Below, piece after piece: positions 48,400 through 62,786 of a DNA stretch of 64,000 bases. The stretch lies in NCBI RefSeq assembly GCF_001039355.2, contig NW_019775891.1, forward strand, positions 539,559 to 603,558, in the 5' to 3' direction. Position 1 is the stretch's first letter; each line of letters opens with the position of its first letter. Source of the DNA: Lingula anatina. Its lineage: Eukaryota; Brachiopoda; Lingulata; Lingulida; Lingulidae. The notes beneath the pieces are model-generated. The model made no database searches, was not told the origin of the DNA, and was given only the letters and a program-made list of their open reading frames with translations. Made by a program: the position numbers and the translations under genes.

Positions 48400-50076
48400 A
48401 TATAATGAGAATATAACGCGCATATTAGAATATAATTGATCTTATCGTTATTCTTCATTATGTCGGCAAATAAATCACATTTGCAACAAGGTAAGAATTC
48501 TGAAAGTCTGGACTCTCAATATCGGTTCAGTTGGAGTGGTACCAGTTAAAACATTCCATACAATTTGCGGGCACAATACAGGCAAGACCTTACAGGTGGA
48601 TATAGAAGGTTACGCTAATGAGAAAGCCTTGGTTCAGGAACCAATGCACTGGAATATCTTTCGGTACGGCCTTCAACGCTTTGCATGTTGGCATGCGAAA
48701 ACATTTTTCGGAATATCAAATGAGAGCACGTGCCCTTGCCGTCCCTTCGGATTCACCTTGAGAAAGATTAATTTTACTTTTCCACCCTTTTCATTATCAA
48801 GGTTGGCCGAAGTCAAAACCTTTTTCTCAACCGGCCTTCAGTTTAATTCCGGGGTTTAAATCGTTTCGCAATCGATTTTTTTCTTTGGTACTGTGGGACT
48901 AGTTCATTACATAAGTAAGAATCTATAATTGGTCAGCATTGGGTACAGTTATATAAAGGAAAACAGCATTTGGATCTTTAAGTCCATTGTCTTTTTTAAT
49001 CCAAAGCAAAACTAGCAAAATTGTAGGTATTCTGAGCATAGCAGATCAACTCATACATGTAGCGTAATTCTCGAAGGTAAGGTATCTTTTCTGAAATTTT
49101 TCTGAAATTGTATGCTTTCCGTGAGGAAAATGTGCATTTTATCAAGTGCATTGTGTTAACTTTAAATGGCCATCTTCGTTATATTTCAAATACTTTTTTG
49201 TCTTAAAACAGCTTGCAGCGTCTGCCGTCAGAACAGGTGCTAGAAGCGTTTGTTGGTGCCTGTCTAGAAGCAATAGGCCAGCGCGAGGGGCCGGGGTGTG
49301 ATTGGGTTATTAGTAGAAGCTCCCTAGATTGACCCGGCTTGCACACATAACATCTACTGTAATGTTTGGATGTAATGTAAAACGATTCTAGTTAAAACGC
49401 TGATGAACGCGACTGTGGATTCCTGTCCTCCCATCTCTTAACTGTACGGTCAACTGATCTAGGACATGACCTCTGCTACGGATGAGTTTCAGATGGAAGG
49501 ATAATGAAAAATTAATGTTCAAATTAGTTCGTGATTGATTAAAGTATTTTGAAATAAGGACATAAATGCACATTTACTTTTTCGGATGTATTAAACCTCT
49601 TCTGTGATTTGATAGCTCATATTTCACTGTCATTTTACTCAATAATCTGAACATAACTGGAAAGACAAACACTCAACAAATATGTTAATCCATGGACGAA
49701 TAGAGACACCTCAGAAAGTCTTAGTCGAAGAAGAGAACGAAGCACATCAATCAAATTAGAATTTCAAAAGAGTACATAGCACCAGAGAGTGCCAACTTCA
49801 ATTTAAGATTTCTGACATCACAACAGAAACGCCAGAGAACTCTCTTGATATTCAGTGCTTGGCATTGGAAAGCGCCAGCTCCTTCCAACACACACGTGTT
49901 CTATTTGTCTGACAGGGAAGCACATCAGGGACACATTATAGGCACACTATATCATCACAACTCTGGGTGTGACAGGAATGGTGGTCCTCCAGGGACCGTA
50001 GTCTGTTCCCCATTACTTTGTACAGGTGACATCCGTCCCATAAACAAACCCCGATTTATCCAAACCTGTAGTAATC
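48400..50076. other. Intergenic, no gene recognised
   Basis: An open frame at 48536-48859 (107 codons) has no recognisable domain and no clear splice sites. Confidence 0.4.
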
Positions 50077-50384
50077 AAATGGGTAACTGGACTTCCAATT
50101 CTGGGTCCACCATTCCTGGCAAATGGATAACCGGACTTCCAATCCTAGGTCCACCATTCCTGGCAAATGGGTAACTGGACTTCCAATCTTAGGTTCACCA
50201 TTCCTGGAAAATGGGTAACTGGACTTCCAATCCTAGGTCCACCATTCCTGGATAATGGGTAACTGGTTTTCCAATCCTAGGTCCATCATTCCTGGCAAAT
50301 GGGTAACCGGACTTCCAATCCTAGGTCCACCATTCCTGGCAAATGGGTAAACGGACTTCCAATCCTAGGTCCACCATTCCTGGC
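50077..50384. repeat. 44-bp minisatellite, about 7 copies
   Basis: Units read AAATGGGTAACTGGACTTCC then AATCCTAGGTCCACCATTCC and TGGC, with a few substitutions each (for example GGTTTTCC in the fifth unit). Confidence 0.95.
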
Positions 50385-52200
50385 CCACTGGCCAACATTG
50401 GGCGACCTCTATTATCACATCTTATCTCAGAGGACCGCGAATGCTTACGATTGGTATCATTCGATAAAAACAATTCTCATTACCATGTTGTCACCCCTTG
50501 GCACCATTCAAAACCACGTGCCTTTTGAATGACAGTCATTGGTTTGATGTCGTAATGACGTAAGGTAACCTCTAACAGCAAAGAGTTCAACAAACAACCT
50601 CGATTAGACGCAGCGTCTCTCTATGGAACGCCATCCACGCAAAAAATCAGACTTGCAATTTAATAGCCAAATGACATTCTAACAGCCTACAAAAAATCTA
50701 ACAGTGGTCAAAATAATCTAATAGCCAACCCATAAAATTTAACAGCGATAAAAAATCTTACAGCCAACTCTCGTGTGTGCATCGTGTACAATGCACGCCC
50801 TCTCAGCGCTATTAGTGTGGATACATGTATGTTGCGTTTGTACAAACCAAACGACCCAAAGGATTTTATCATAATTGGTACCATGGACATTCTTCCATGC
50901 AATCACTCTCTAGACACAATAAGATTATGATTGGAGATTGAGCATTTTACTTAACAGAGGAGTTGAGGGAGGGGAGGGGCAAAAAGTAACCAGGTGGGGA
51001 TGCCACTTGGGTTTTAAATTGTATGTAAAGTGCTATTACAAGTTACAGGTCATTTGTGCCCAAGAACCGCTAATGTTATGTTTACCTCTAGATAGTGATC
51101 GGATACGAATACAATGGTTCAAAACTGTTTTGCAGCAGGCGACCACTTAGACATGCAAAATACCGCCGGTAAAGTTGTATTGTCTTGTATTTAAATCTAA
51201 CAGAAGGCACGGTTCTAAGAATAAACATGTAATCGGATTTACTTTTATTGGTCGCACTTGATGACTGTCCATTGATATGTTATGACGATATTTGACCAAT
51301 TTATGAACTCCGTTCATCAATCTTTGATAAATTGATCAGATATGACTAAACGTATTACGAAGTGTAACTCAGAGACCAAGCTTTTAAAGACAGTCTGATA
51401 CATACAGCGTGACGTGGATAATGTTCTAGTTCCGTCATAACATCGCATCATCTAATTTATTTTGAGAAGAATTATTTCAATTTTTCCAACAAAACCAAAC
51501 AAAACCAATGCCAAACGAATGTATCCTCGAGCGATCTCCAGAAGGATGTAAAATGCTTTTGTGTATTTGAGTTTCTCATTCCCCTTCTCTCTCTTTCTCA
51601 TATATATATATATATATATATATTGGCAGACCATTGATTCTTTAAGAAAAGTCTTAATTGACCATTTCTCCAGTATTCTTCTAGAAGCAGTCTTGTGTAC
51701 TACCTGCTGTGCAATGTTCTTTTAAGCCTAATCCCCATCGACTGACTATTACTCAACCCATGCGGATGTTATTTGATTGTAATGGCTCTATCAAGAGAAG
51801 ACGCTCTGCTCATATTTGCTAATTCGTGTCGCGGTTAATTATGCGATCGATTTGTTTCTGCAGTAAATATTGACGCTGATGACCGGGCATAGGCTTAACA
51901 TGCACGCATGGCTTACTAATACCCAACGCAGCTAGGGCACAGCCATAATAGGATACCAATTAATGATTACGTAGACATTTGCTGACTGCGGTAGCTTTGA
52001 CAGGGAGCAACAGATTTGTTCTGTCGCGCATAGAGATTTTAGTCGATTTTTTTGCCTCTGCGTCCGGTATAAGGTAAGCAGCATTCAAACTCGGGGAATG
52101 AAATACTATTTCATTTGTGTTGCTGGTATATCAAATTCTGCGGTTAGCGTGTACCAGTAATTTGTTAGAAGTTTTCTGAATTATGTGATATTACTAAAAT
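50385..52200. other. Intergenic, no gene recognised apart from simple repeats
   Basis: Nothing supported. A possible donor (AAG|GTAAGC at about 52073) could end an untranslated exon but is not backed by other evidence. Confidence 0.4.
51599..51625. repeat. (TA)n microsatellite
   Basis: About twelve TA units. Confidence 0.95.
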
Positions 52201-53009
52201 ATCGGTCTTTAAAAAGTTGCAGTAATGACTCTGGTATCTGTGGAAATGAAGCTGACCTTGCCGTGAAGAAAAATCATATACTCACGTCTGTTGCGTGTCT
52301 GAGGTAAGACCACGTAACACAATTGCTCTCTTATCATAGTTCTACACTACGCGATCACCGACCTTACACTTAACCAGCTACCGTCGCCATTAAAAAGCTG
52401 CGCGTGGCTCGAAGGGATCCATCGATCGGGGACGTTTTTACACGGTGCTTAAATTGAATTCACCATCCTTGAAGAAGCGGGACTCAAACAAATCATATTC
52501 TTGGTGCATTAATCGCGCATGTGCTGTTGAGAAACTGCTCGCCGTGAAGATATATAACCACAGCGGAGTGCCTACTTTAAGGAGTTCTTTATGAAGAGCT
52601 ACTTAATGCAGTGGATCACCAAGAAAAGTTATCACAGTTGCGGACTGAAGGGTCTTTGCATTCTAGCATTACCAGTAATTAAATAGTCACAATAGTGCAG
52701 GAGAATTCAGTTATTTCTGGACGAGCTGGGCTGATGTCACATGAATATAACCAAGCGCAGCTTCTTTTTGCTGCATAAAAACTGTGTTTTGCAAATGAGC
52801 ATTTGATCTCTTGAATATAATATCATTTATTGCAAAGGAGTGTTGAGTTTGAGGTATATTTTCATTTAAGTAACATCTAGGAAGTTTTGTTTTTCACTGG
52901 TTGGAATGTAACATATGTCAAGATAAACTTTATTTTCCAAAATGCATATTTTTCATAAATTAATAAATGTATCTTCTACATGTATATAACCTAACTGTTT
53001 ATTTTTCAG

Positions 53010-53152
53010 GAGATTTCAAGGCAGAGCATAAATAGCCCTCTGGAAGGTGAACGTCATGGATATAGTGCTTTCTCTGGACGGTTGAACACTCCGGAACGAT
53101 CAGATTCAAAAGAAATATTCGGAACTTTTAGGAGATTGTTGCATTATCTGAG
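53010..53152 (+). other. Candidate exon (5' UTR or coding)
   Basis: Flanked by TTATTTTTCAG on the left and GAG|GTAAGT on the right, both strong splice signals. The only ATG in good context starts a nine-codon upstream ORF (MDIVLSLDG, then stop), which suits a 5' UTR. The phase-0 frame from the first base is open across all 143 bases. A similar donor at 52304 (GAG|GTAAGA) could end a preceding exon. Confidence 0.4.
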
Positions 53153-53653
53153 GTAAGTTAAACAGAGAATATATTTAAATGTCATATATAAAGACGCATG
53201 GGAATTTTTGTTAATTTTTAGTTCTTTCATATTCAAACTTTAATTCTTTGATTTATTAATTTATCGCTTCAGCTGCATACGACAATATTTGTAAAAATTC
53301 CAAAATGTGTAATTATTCCAAAACCTTTTTTTCTTTTCGCACTGGCCATTTTACGTCTTTTTACTATCTGTCGTTCATCGTGTATCTTAATACTCGAATG
53401 ATCCTAAATTCCTCGAAAACAACAATTTCAACTCAATTAGAAGTACAACTATCGACAGTTTTGTCCTGAACATCATTCACTCGGGCCCGTGGAGACATTG
53501 CTCTGTTGCTGCTATGGTGCCTCGTGGCTAAGATAACCGAACATTTATCCAACATTTCATGTCTTAATGATTGATTAAACCCTACACGAGGGCGTAGAGA
53601 GTAATGCTACAATTATTAATTATGATTTGACATCAGACTCAACTGAAGAGAGC

Positions 53654-53665
53654 GTGTGTGTGTGT

Positions 53666-53705
<40 letters not shown>
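53654..53705. repeat. (GT)n microsatellite
   Basis: About 25 GT units with one GA interruption. Confidence 0.95.
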
Positions 53706-53707
<2 letters not shown>

Positions 53708-56700
53708 ATCCACGTACCGCAAGCTATACCTTATTTTAATTGTCTTTCATTCAGAAAGCAAATTACATTACTTTATTTTTCGGTATCTTTAACGGATTTT
53801 CTCTGCTTTTCAACCACCGGCCTAAAGCTATGGAGTACTTCTAAACCAAATTCCACAATTCATGTGGAAAACATGTAAACTATTGGATAAGGTTAAGTGA
53901 ACGGCTGGATGTATTCCTCACATTCGATTTCACTCCACTAAAATGCCTTTGTTAAGCTAAGCTAGTAATATCGTAATTGGAAAAGCATGTAACGGGCTTT
54001 TAAACCTATTGAAAACTATCTGAAAGGACAGAAGAAATACTCATGAGGGCACAAATTCCCAAGAACCGCCTTGGCTTTCTGTCCTCAAGTTAAGTTTGAC
54101 GACAAATACGACAAAGACATGTTGACGTAACTAATGGCTACCGTAGCTTAGGGAATGAGTTCGAAGCAAAGCTTCATATGAAAATGGCCCTGGTATCTGC
54201 AACATTCTATATACCATACAGATGATGCAGAAGTATGCCTTGCTCTTACAATCTTTTTAATTCAGACGTTTTTCGTCGTTACGCATTTTCAATTCAGATA
54301 AAACTGGAGGATTACCAAAGAGTTCATCCGACGGTCCATTCAATTTATATATAGGGGCAATCCTATAGAATCGGGAGATCCTCGAATTCAAAGAATGAAG
54401 TAATTTACTCCGTTACGAAGACACACATTTTTAAAAAGTGGTACAGTTGGAAGAATTTTAAAGGTGTATCTTAGGGTCTCATGTCAGCCATAAGCTTATT
54501 TTCCCTTTTGGTACCGAACACGGACTGAATCCAAAATTTTGGAAAACGTGAAAAAGCGCAGGACGGCGTGTAAGAAAGGGCTACCGACGCATTACAGTCT
54601 TTACTCACCATTTTCAAACTAAGAACTTTTCTTGGACAGCAATGACGTTTTTGAAAAAGAAAGCACACTATCAGGTTTATTTCTGTTCCTTTCAGTTGGG
54701 AAAAACCGCAGCTTATCGACCTAACAAAAAAGTAAGTGAGGCGTCTCTGTTATATGCAAACCTTGCAAAAACCTCCTAACTATCAGCTCATATAAAACAA
54801 GACGTCGGCGTTAATAAAAGGATCCATGAATCTTGCCTGTCTGCAGAACACTTATTAGATGTGTTGATTTTGTACATAATTAGTGGGAAGTAGGAAGTGA
54901 TATTGAAAAATGGATTTGGACTATCGGATATTTGGGAGGTAATGGTATGCTTTGCACTTTTTTAAATTTAATTTGCATACCAAGATTTGCGGGTAGAGAA
55001 ATATTACCCAGTGAGCTTTCTCTCTCTCTCTGTCTCTCTGATTATGTTACCACTTAAGGAGTACGTTATACAATACATCACGCCTTTCACTGTTGCCCAA
55101 TTTTTTTAATCAGCAATCCATCCTCCTTAATTAAAATCTCGAATCCATCTTTGATGTGCGTATTGTTAATAAACGTAATGGGGATCGTATCGTAATGTAA
55201 TGGCGATAAACAAAACATCGCGGTAACTTTAATTAAATAACTCGTTACTTAGAAAAGAAAGCGTCGAGGCAAATGACACCTGCGATGCATCATTGTCACT
55301 CTTAGTAGGAGCTACTATCGTCATCATCATCTTAATCTACTACTACTACCCGGTGGTGTCACCGACACCGCACCAGCCTCTACAGTTAATTCATCGGGAG
55401 CTTGCTTGAGTGTGGAACAGTAGCCCTGGGTTAAAAATATACAACATTTTAAGGCAGACGTTTGATTTAGCATACAAAAATGTATAGAATATTTTGCTGG
55501 TTCTGTGGTGGGGTTTATTGGAAATTCGTCCACTAACGGGTTTGGTGTGTTCCTGTCCAAGTTGTAGAAATGGCTCTGTTGGTATTAACATGGTCCTATA
55601 GGAGGGTTCTTGGACACACCCATCTTTCCTTTCACAAGGCCTCTCTTCTTATTTTAAAAAAATGGTTATTGTTTTTTTGTTTCTTTATTTAACTATAAAA
55701 TGTATGATTATTGGCTCTTGTTATCAGAAATATATTTTCTTTAACTGTTGTTGTTTTATTTAGTTCTTTTATTATTACTCGCACGAAAACGCAGTAGATA
55801 CTTCGGCGTAGTAGAACTACTGCAATCACACTGAAACCATACCTCAAGTCTGCCCCGATTTAAGGTATGAATGAGGTGTATACTCCCCAGAAGTGGCATT
55901 CTACTGTAATCATGCTTCACAAAATATCAGTAGAAATTGAAGCATAACGCTTCACCGCATAACCACATTTCTACTTTAAGTGCAGCAGTTTCGAAGTTGC
56001 GTGCGTTAAAGGAGCAGCCTTCTACTTTATATATATGCGTCGTAGCGAAGTAGGAAAACAGCAGCCTGTAGGTTCGTTTCTTTTCTTCTGCTCATATTCA
56101 CGGCATCTCTAACCTGCTTCAAATCTGCTGCAAAAACATTGCGAATGTTACCAGCTCGTTCCCTTCTACTTAATTTCTACTTTATAGACTATAGGGGAGC
56201 AAAGATATATTGCCAAACAAATTTCCTCGCTTACGAACCGTTACAGTGAAATCAGCCCTCTCCTAACACGCTATTGCTGAGTCTTATTTTGGCGTGCTTA
56301 TTTGATCTTTTTTATGTTAAAAGCTGCCTGGTACGCATTTTGTAAAGACACCCATGCTCCTTCAAAAGTAAAATCCTCTGGTTAAAAAAGATTTTTGTTT
56401 ACTCCGTAGCAGTAGTATCAGGTTTTACATAGATAGTGTTTTTTCATATATCCCCCTTACATTCTTGGTAGCGTTTCTAATCCCCAGTCATTGCTTTAAA
56501 CGTGTATATATGAATAACTCTTAATCATAAATATGAATACGAAACAAATAGTATTGCATTCGTTTATTTTAAACCTAATGTAAAAACACAAACAGTCAAC
56601 AGAGAAGAGAAAAAAGAATTCCGGGTCGCATCTTTACACCTCCATCTATGAAGTACAAAGAGAGCCTCATGCTCAAGTTGTTATTTCACAGTTATATTTT

Positions 56701-58930
56701 ATTATTAACGTGGACCCCAGTGTCTTCAAGGCCATGAAAGCAAGACTTGTGACACCTTGACTATGCACAGTGTTATCAGCTTTTTCACTACACGATTTGT
56801 TGTCTGTCATTTATTTTTAACCAGCGTCTACTTGATCTTTCTTTTTATTCAAAAGTGCATGAAACACCCTTTTGTAAAATATTTTAAATGCCCCTGTGTC
56901 CTTCTTAAGTATAGCCCCATTGGCTCATAAAATTGAAAGAGTTGATAATACAATGTTGTTATATAAGCATGGGTGACCATGAGAGGACACCCCTAGGCGT
57001 AATAAAGAAGAGAAATTGGTGTAGTGGACTTTTCAAGACCAGTGTCAGTGTACAAATATAAACATTGTGGCGGGCATCGCAGGGTTGCACATTTTTCGTG
57101 CGTTAGACTTGAGAACAAGAATTTTTTTAAATTATTTAGTGTGCTAGGGATCTGGAAGTTGAGTCACATCGTGCATTATGCGTAACCACACGATTGGAAC
57201 AAGAGATAGACCAGAGAGACCGAGCAGCCAGAAAGTACTCATTAACTCCGATCGGCAAATCGTCACTCGAAAGCAAAACCATATATAATTATAGAATCAC
57301 GTTTTTTTTGGGGGGGGGGGGCAGTGTAAGTGCGTTTCTGCATTTCTGAATGTATAGGAATTGTTGATCAAAATAAAGGTCACAACATGCGAGTTTTTAT
57401 TCTATCGCCTGTAGGTTACTGTGTTAGAAACATGCGGTGTGCTGGTTTTTCATCTGTCCGATCCGATGTTCGCAGTCACGAAATATCAGCTAGTTCGATC
57501 CCATCGATATGATATGTACCTTGAAGTCAGACTGACATTATAATTAAATCAGGATATATTACATTTCATTGAATTTCTTCACTGACCGCTCACTGACTCG
57601 TTGAATAAGCCAGCGCGCTTAGCGCCCAAGCATTAAATATTGAACTGACGTAGATATTGGTCATTATTATTTCCGGTTAACTACTCCGATGTCTAAGAAG
57701 ACGGACTTAGCGAGCCGGATTGTACACTTAGCAAGCGGCACCGTGGGAATAACAGTACATGAGAAGATCTGTTTGAATTGATTTTGGCAAATGTTGGTGT
57801 CTTCTACACACGTCTTATGTATTCGCACACTTAGAAGGCGTTAACCCGGGCACAAGCTCACGGCAAATGCTTCTTCACTCACGGCCAAGTTTACTGTCGG
57901 TACTGAAAGAATAATTCCTTATAATTGATGAAATATGGGACCGATAAAATACTATAATTATAAATAAATAAGTAAATCAATCAATCAATAAATATTCCAT
58001 AACTATAGGTGGTGTGTACCGTGACAGGTTTATCAGGTAAGCTGAACAAACAGATCCAATAAATTGACACCCGAAGCATGCATGGACGAGAACATTATTT
58101 TTCGTTCATTAGCCTTTCACTTTGAAACAATATTCCTGAAAGCTCACACCGTTGTCTAGCCCCACCTTTCTTTCCATCGCATCGACCCAAAACAGTCCGT
58201 TGGTAGGTTCTCACGTGCACTACGCCATACGGTACGTCATGAGCTTTTACTGGGGGTGGCATATATCGACTGAAGAGCACTTTGTGCTGCTTCAAAAACC
58301 CATATTGGCGCCAACCATGCGAGACGCGTCCGGTGGCATATCGTTATGAAGGATATGAGCTGTTTTTGATGTATGGTCCACTTTGAAGACCTACTTGATT
58401 CTTGGCTTGGTGACGCAACTTTGAAAAGCAGCTGGACGGTGTCCAAAACCCACTCGAACACGAATGCTAGGCGCGTGTACACTTGACCAGCTCTACGCAA
58501 GTTGTTAATGCACGGCTGAGGGTCAAGATACCACTTAAGCCTCCACTTAATCGACTGTAATACACACATCTACAAAGTTAATGAGTGAGATCTCCACCGA
58601 TGTTTAGTTTGTAGGTAGGTATAACAACGATGTTTTGTTCGATACCTGTTCAGATAAGCAGATGAATAACGAAAACCGCTCTTAGATAAATTCAGTCGAG
58701 CGTTCCACAAAGTTTTCAAAAGCAAGATGATACATGCTGTATACGTGGTTAAGAATGTGCATAGATAAGCGAGAAGTTTCCTTTCAGTTCCCTACGGAAA
58801 TCATTAATGTGACTTAATGCGACCGCGCTGTCGCAAAAGATCCCTTCCTTCCTTTTCGCGGACGTTTCTCAACCATGAGCATTGTCAGTTCTGGGTTTAA
58901 AAGCAGCGTTTGTTTTCGAATGCGTTAAGT
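53706..58930. other. Long stretch with no gene recognised (would be an intron if 53010-53152 and 60158-60275 are joined)
   Basis: AT-rich. A TG-rich run (57303-57322) and short CT tracts are the only marked features. Minus-strand open frames at 55327-55591 and 58095-58569 have no family signature. Confidence 0.4.
55018..55040. repeat. (TC)n tract
   Basis: CT dinucleotides with one TGTC interruption. Confidence 0.85.
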
Positions 58931-58931
58931 T

Positions 58932-58936
58932 GTTTT

Positions 58937-58979
<43 letters not shown>

Positions 58980-58982
58980 TTT
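58932..58982. repeat. (TTTA)n microsatellite
   Basis: About twelve TTTA units. Confidence 0.95.
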
Positions 58983-60157
58983 TTGTATGTTAATATAGCA
59001 TTTTGCATAACTTTGCCGCAGTCGGTTTTGCGCTGCTTGACTTACCCATGTTCCATAGCGTTGGCACAATGAACGTTGTAAAATGGTTTATAGTTTTGTC
59101 ACAATGGCCAATTGCAAGTTTAGTAATTTTTTGGAGGATAGAAATATCGTACGAAACCTAAGCACAGAAGCTGCCTAGAAGCATATATATCTGTATTCTG
59201 TTGCAGGGGATATATTGTTTGATCACCGTTATTTTTTTAAACAATATATTCTGCCATTTTTACAAGATACGTGTGGAACCTGTCGATCAATGATCATCTG
59301 CACCCCTTAACTATTGTTTAAAGTTGTAATCGCTAAATGTCTCGCGAGATCGATAAAATGATCTCTAATGGTCACTTAGTTTATGATATACGAGTGTGAC
59401 GAGTGATTCCCCACGAGAGGATCTCGAGCAGTGACCCGGACTAACTGAATACGCGGAGGAGGCGCAGCACTCCGCTTCCAAAACCTAACTGCTGAAAAAA
59501 CGACACCTACACGCGCCCCTTACACTACGGATCTTGAGTAAAAGTCATTTTTTCCGAGACAACAACAAGCCTGTGAAATGCGTATAGCTTTTATTAAATA
59601 GTTACTGTACAGACACATTTAGTCTATATGAATTCATATATGTGTCTAGGTAAATGTCCTTATTGATATTTCTAGGTACGTTGTTTGACATAATAACGCG
59701 TATTATAAATTTGCCGGATTTTGTCACCATAAATGTTTGCACTGTTATAGTCATTTTGTATTTGTGTGAATGGAAACAGTATATGTAAGCATAATGCACT
59801 GGCACTGGAACACCCAAAAATTTACTCAAGCGACCCTCTCTCGGAAATTAGCTGCGCGGTCAACTCGTTAATTATCTGGATCAGTGAGCGAAATTGTGCG
59901 TGATACGACTCAAGGAATATCCGGGGTGGTGGTGGTGCACATGCCCTCTTCAGTTTCCCCATCTATTTCTTATCGAGAGCCCTTCCAATAGACCTATTGC
60001 GCCCCCTTAAATCACGGCAGTGAATTTCTAAGTCCCGTATACATAAACAAGCCGATGAATCTTTTATTAAATATCCGATTCAGCATCTTCTATCCATGAA
60101 TTATGGGCGTTCTCTCGTCTGCACTTGATAATTGCTCTTTACGTCTTCTTATTTCAG

Positions 60158-60275
60158 GGCAACTCGTCGCCATGAATACGGCCGAATTTGTGAGGAGTAT
60201 AGCGACGGTCCTATGCACACTGTGGTTAATGGAACAGGTCGCTCTTTCTACGGCTCGACGGCATCATCAACGAAG
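60158..60275 (+). CDS. Candidate first coding exon of a secreted or membrane protein (partial; CDS from 60172)
   Basis: Preceded by CTTCTTATTTCAG and followed by GAAG|GTAAGG. ATG 60172 has good context (GTCGCCATGA). It opens 34 codons plus two bases: a polar start (MNTAEFVRS), a hydrophobic stretch (IATVLCTLWLMEQVAL), a likely cleavage region (STA) and then basic residues (RRHHQR). This fits a signal peptide leading into a basic mature N-terminus, as in several secreted signalling proteins whose first coding exon ends this way. Identity is unknown; R-spondin-type first exons have this look, but that is only a guess. The remaining exons would lie beyond the window. A second frame of the same exon is also fully open and joins in phase with 53010-53152. 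Confidence 0.5.
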
Positions 60276-60916
60276 GTAAGGCTATATAAGTAGAATCGCT
60301 ATATAAAGATAAATCTGATGATGGCGTGATGGATTCGATGGTCTGGTTTGGCTTATTTCTTAAGGCGCAAGTAATATTCGATTGATAAGGTGTATGGTAC
60401 AAGACCGATGAAGGATGGTTCTTTTGATATGGTTTGTTTCGGGTACTGGTGGGAGTGGCCGAGGGAAACCATTGTGCTGAAGGGGCCATCGTGTGAAGGG
60501 AATTTGATAGGAAGAGATTTTGACTGGATATAAATGAAAAATGCGGCGTTTTTTGTTTAAGTAGCTTGTAAGAGCTACTGTGATATGAACCAGTGCAGCA
60601 TCTAAATTGTTTTTGTAAAATATACTTGCAGCTCTGAAAATGAAGGTTTCTCCATATTTGCAAACCCAGGCACAATTTTTCGGCACATATTTCAAATGAT
60701 ATCTTTATCCGTTATTCAAATGGAAGATTTCTAAAATGTAGAAATAAAAACCATCTGGACGGTGTGACATGCTCCCAAACATATATGCAGATCCCGGACT
60801 TTAGTCGATTACATAACAATAGCTTAGAAATAAATAAATAAATAGGATGGCAAGTATAGATGAACAACGGAATACGGGTGAATGAAGACTACTAACCAGC
60901 ATTTTCGTGTAGTGTA

Positions 60917-60953
<37 letters not shown>

Positions 60954-62780
60954 TATTCTACAAGTGTGCATCGTTTCCTAGTCAATTAACAAGAAGCACA
61001 CATGTACATTAATATGCTTTAATCGTTCAAAAAGTATGTATCAAAAGGAGTAGCCGCAGTTTTATTTACTGTGGTCGCTGCAAGTTTTTTTCCCCTGAAA
61101 ACCTTAAATGACACAGGTGCTACATGTACAGTTAAGAAGGGTTCGCATGTGTGTGAGGACACCCATTCTAATTCAGAGTGAATTATGATATGGTTGGTAA
61201 AAATTTGTAATTGCCAAGGGCGGCATGGAAATTACCCATTGGTCGATACCTAAGTCGATTGCAAGGAGGAAGTTTTTTCATTCTTGCACGAAATATAAAA
61301 AGCAAAATAGGATATTTTCCTGTTATAACAGGACATATTGGGAATTCTTTTTATATTTCATATCCTATTTCCACATCTCTAAACGCCCAAGGGGTAACCC
61401 AAGAGTGCCCTTGGTTTTGACAAGTGTTAATAAGAGAAAGGGTAGTGCTAACTTCCGAATCTCTACCCCATGCCAATTAATGCTCTTCTGTTGTTCCTGT
61501 TTATGCAAATTCAATTTACTGAGGACGTAAGGGGTCAAATCTTGGGGTCCGAAAGGGGTCAAATTCTAGGGGTCTTAGATGCAGCACATTCCATTAAGAA
61601 GCAGACTACTCTTTTTATTTCTTGCTGATAAGCGTGCTGATATTATAATTAGACACAGGGACTTATTTCTGGGCGTATTGTACGGATTTATTACAAAAAA
61701 ATATCGCCATAAAAAAACAAGCAAAAAACATTCCAGAAGTCTATTCCATTTGGTTCTTGACAAATCCTATGCCACCTGCTTATTGCAAACGTAATACAAA
61801 TGTCACTCACAAAATGCACCCTCATACTTGGAGAGTAGCACTTCAGTTTGTTATCTCGTGACATGCCTTTCAGCTGATAATACATGATCACCTTTGCCAC
61901 AAAAGTGACGCGATGGGGTCTTTAATAATGCATCACTTGTACCTCTACATTCTGTTGTTGACGTAAACTTACAACATCTTATCTAATTAATCACGCTCGA
62001 ACTGGTTGCTCTGTACTTCAGAATGCGCGAATGCACAAATGATGAACTATGATATACGGCCCATACAGATATGTGTGTTTACTTTAATTACCCTGGCCCT
62101 TAAGACAGCCAGCGGTTAACACCCCGAAACAATCGTCATGAATAAAAGAACAGCTCGGTACTCGTGTGGTGTGTAAACCTGCCTCCCTGTGGACATTTTC
62201 CATATTACTGGCGGAGACTACATGGAACTGATTTATTCATTGGGATTCTGACTGAGCTTCCGTTGAAATGAGATTGCTAAGGATGGGGTAAACTCTATAG
62301 AGGGCATGATTTGCGGTTATTGAGGTCGTTGAATACTTGGAAAAAGAATTAGGAAATGATGCCTTGTCGGCAGACAAAATTATGAAATTGGATTCCGTGT
62401 AGAATTTTCTTTTAATACTGACTTAGAAAGCTAATGAGCATCTAAAACAAATCGATCTCCAAAGAATATGTAAATACATTACTTTTTTGGTGCATACAAT
62501 AGAGATCCATTTGACTACTTAACATTATTTAAGGCTGTTTAGCTTCATTTGTACTTTTATACGACGCCGTTGATGAAAAGTTATTGGTTTGACTGTCACG
62601 TACGTGGTTTGTAATATCAGTTTTCATCATCAGACGTTTAATTTTTCCAAGGGATGTTTCCATGCAATATTTTATCAGCAACATGCAGTTTTCCGGAAAT
62701 TTCCATTACGGTATTGACAACGGGGTTCATTTCTGAATACACTTGCACTAGGGGTTAATCCTCCCTTTTACTGCAAGCTG
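60276..62780. other. No gene recognised downstream of the candidate first exon
   Basis: Likely the start of a long intron if the 60158-60275 exon is real. No second exon with matching phase was found before the window end. Confidence 0.4.
60919..60949. repeat. (CT)n microsatellite
   Basis: About fifteen CT units. Confidence 0.95.
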
Positions 62781-62786
62781 TTAGGG

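Noticed and set aside
58095-58569. Overlapping open frames on both strands (up to 110 codons)
   Set aside because: I considered a transposase fragment but saw no catalytic motif or terminal repeats.
60226-60675. 149-codon minus-strand open frame
   Set aside because: It overlaps the candidate signal-peptide exon antisense, has low-complexity Ser/Thr content and lacks any recognisable domain.
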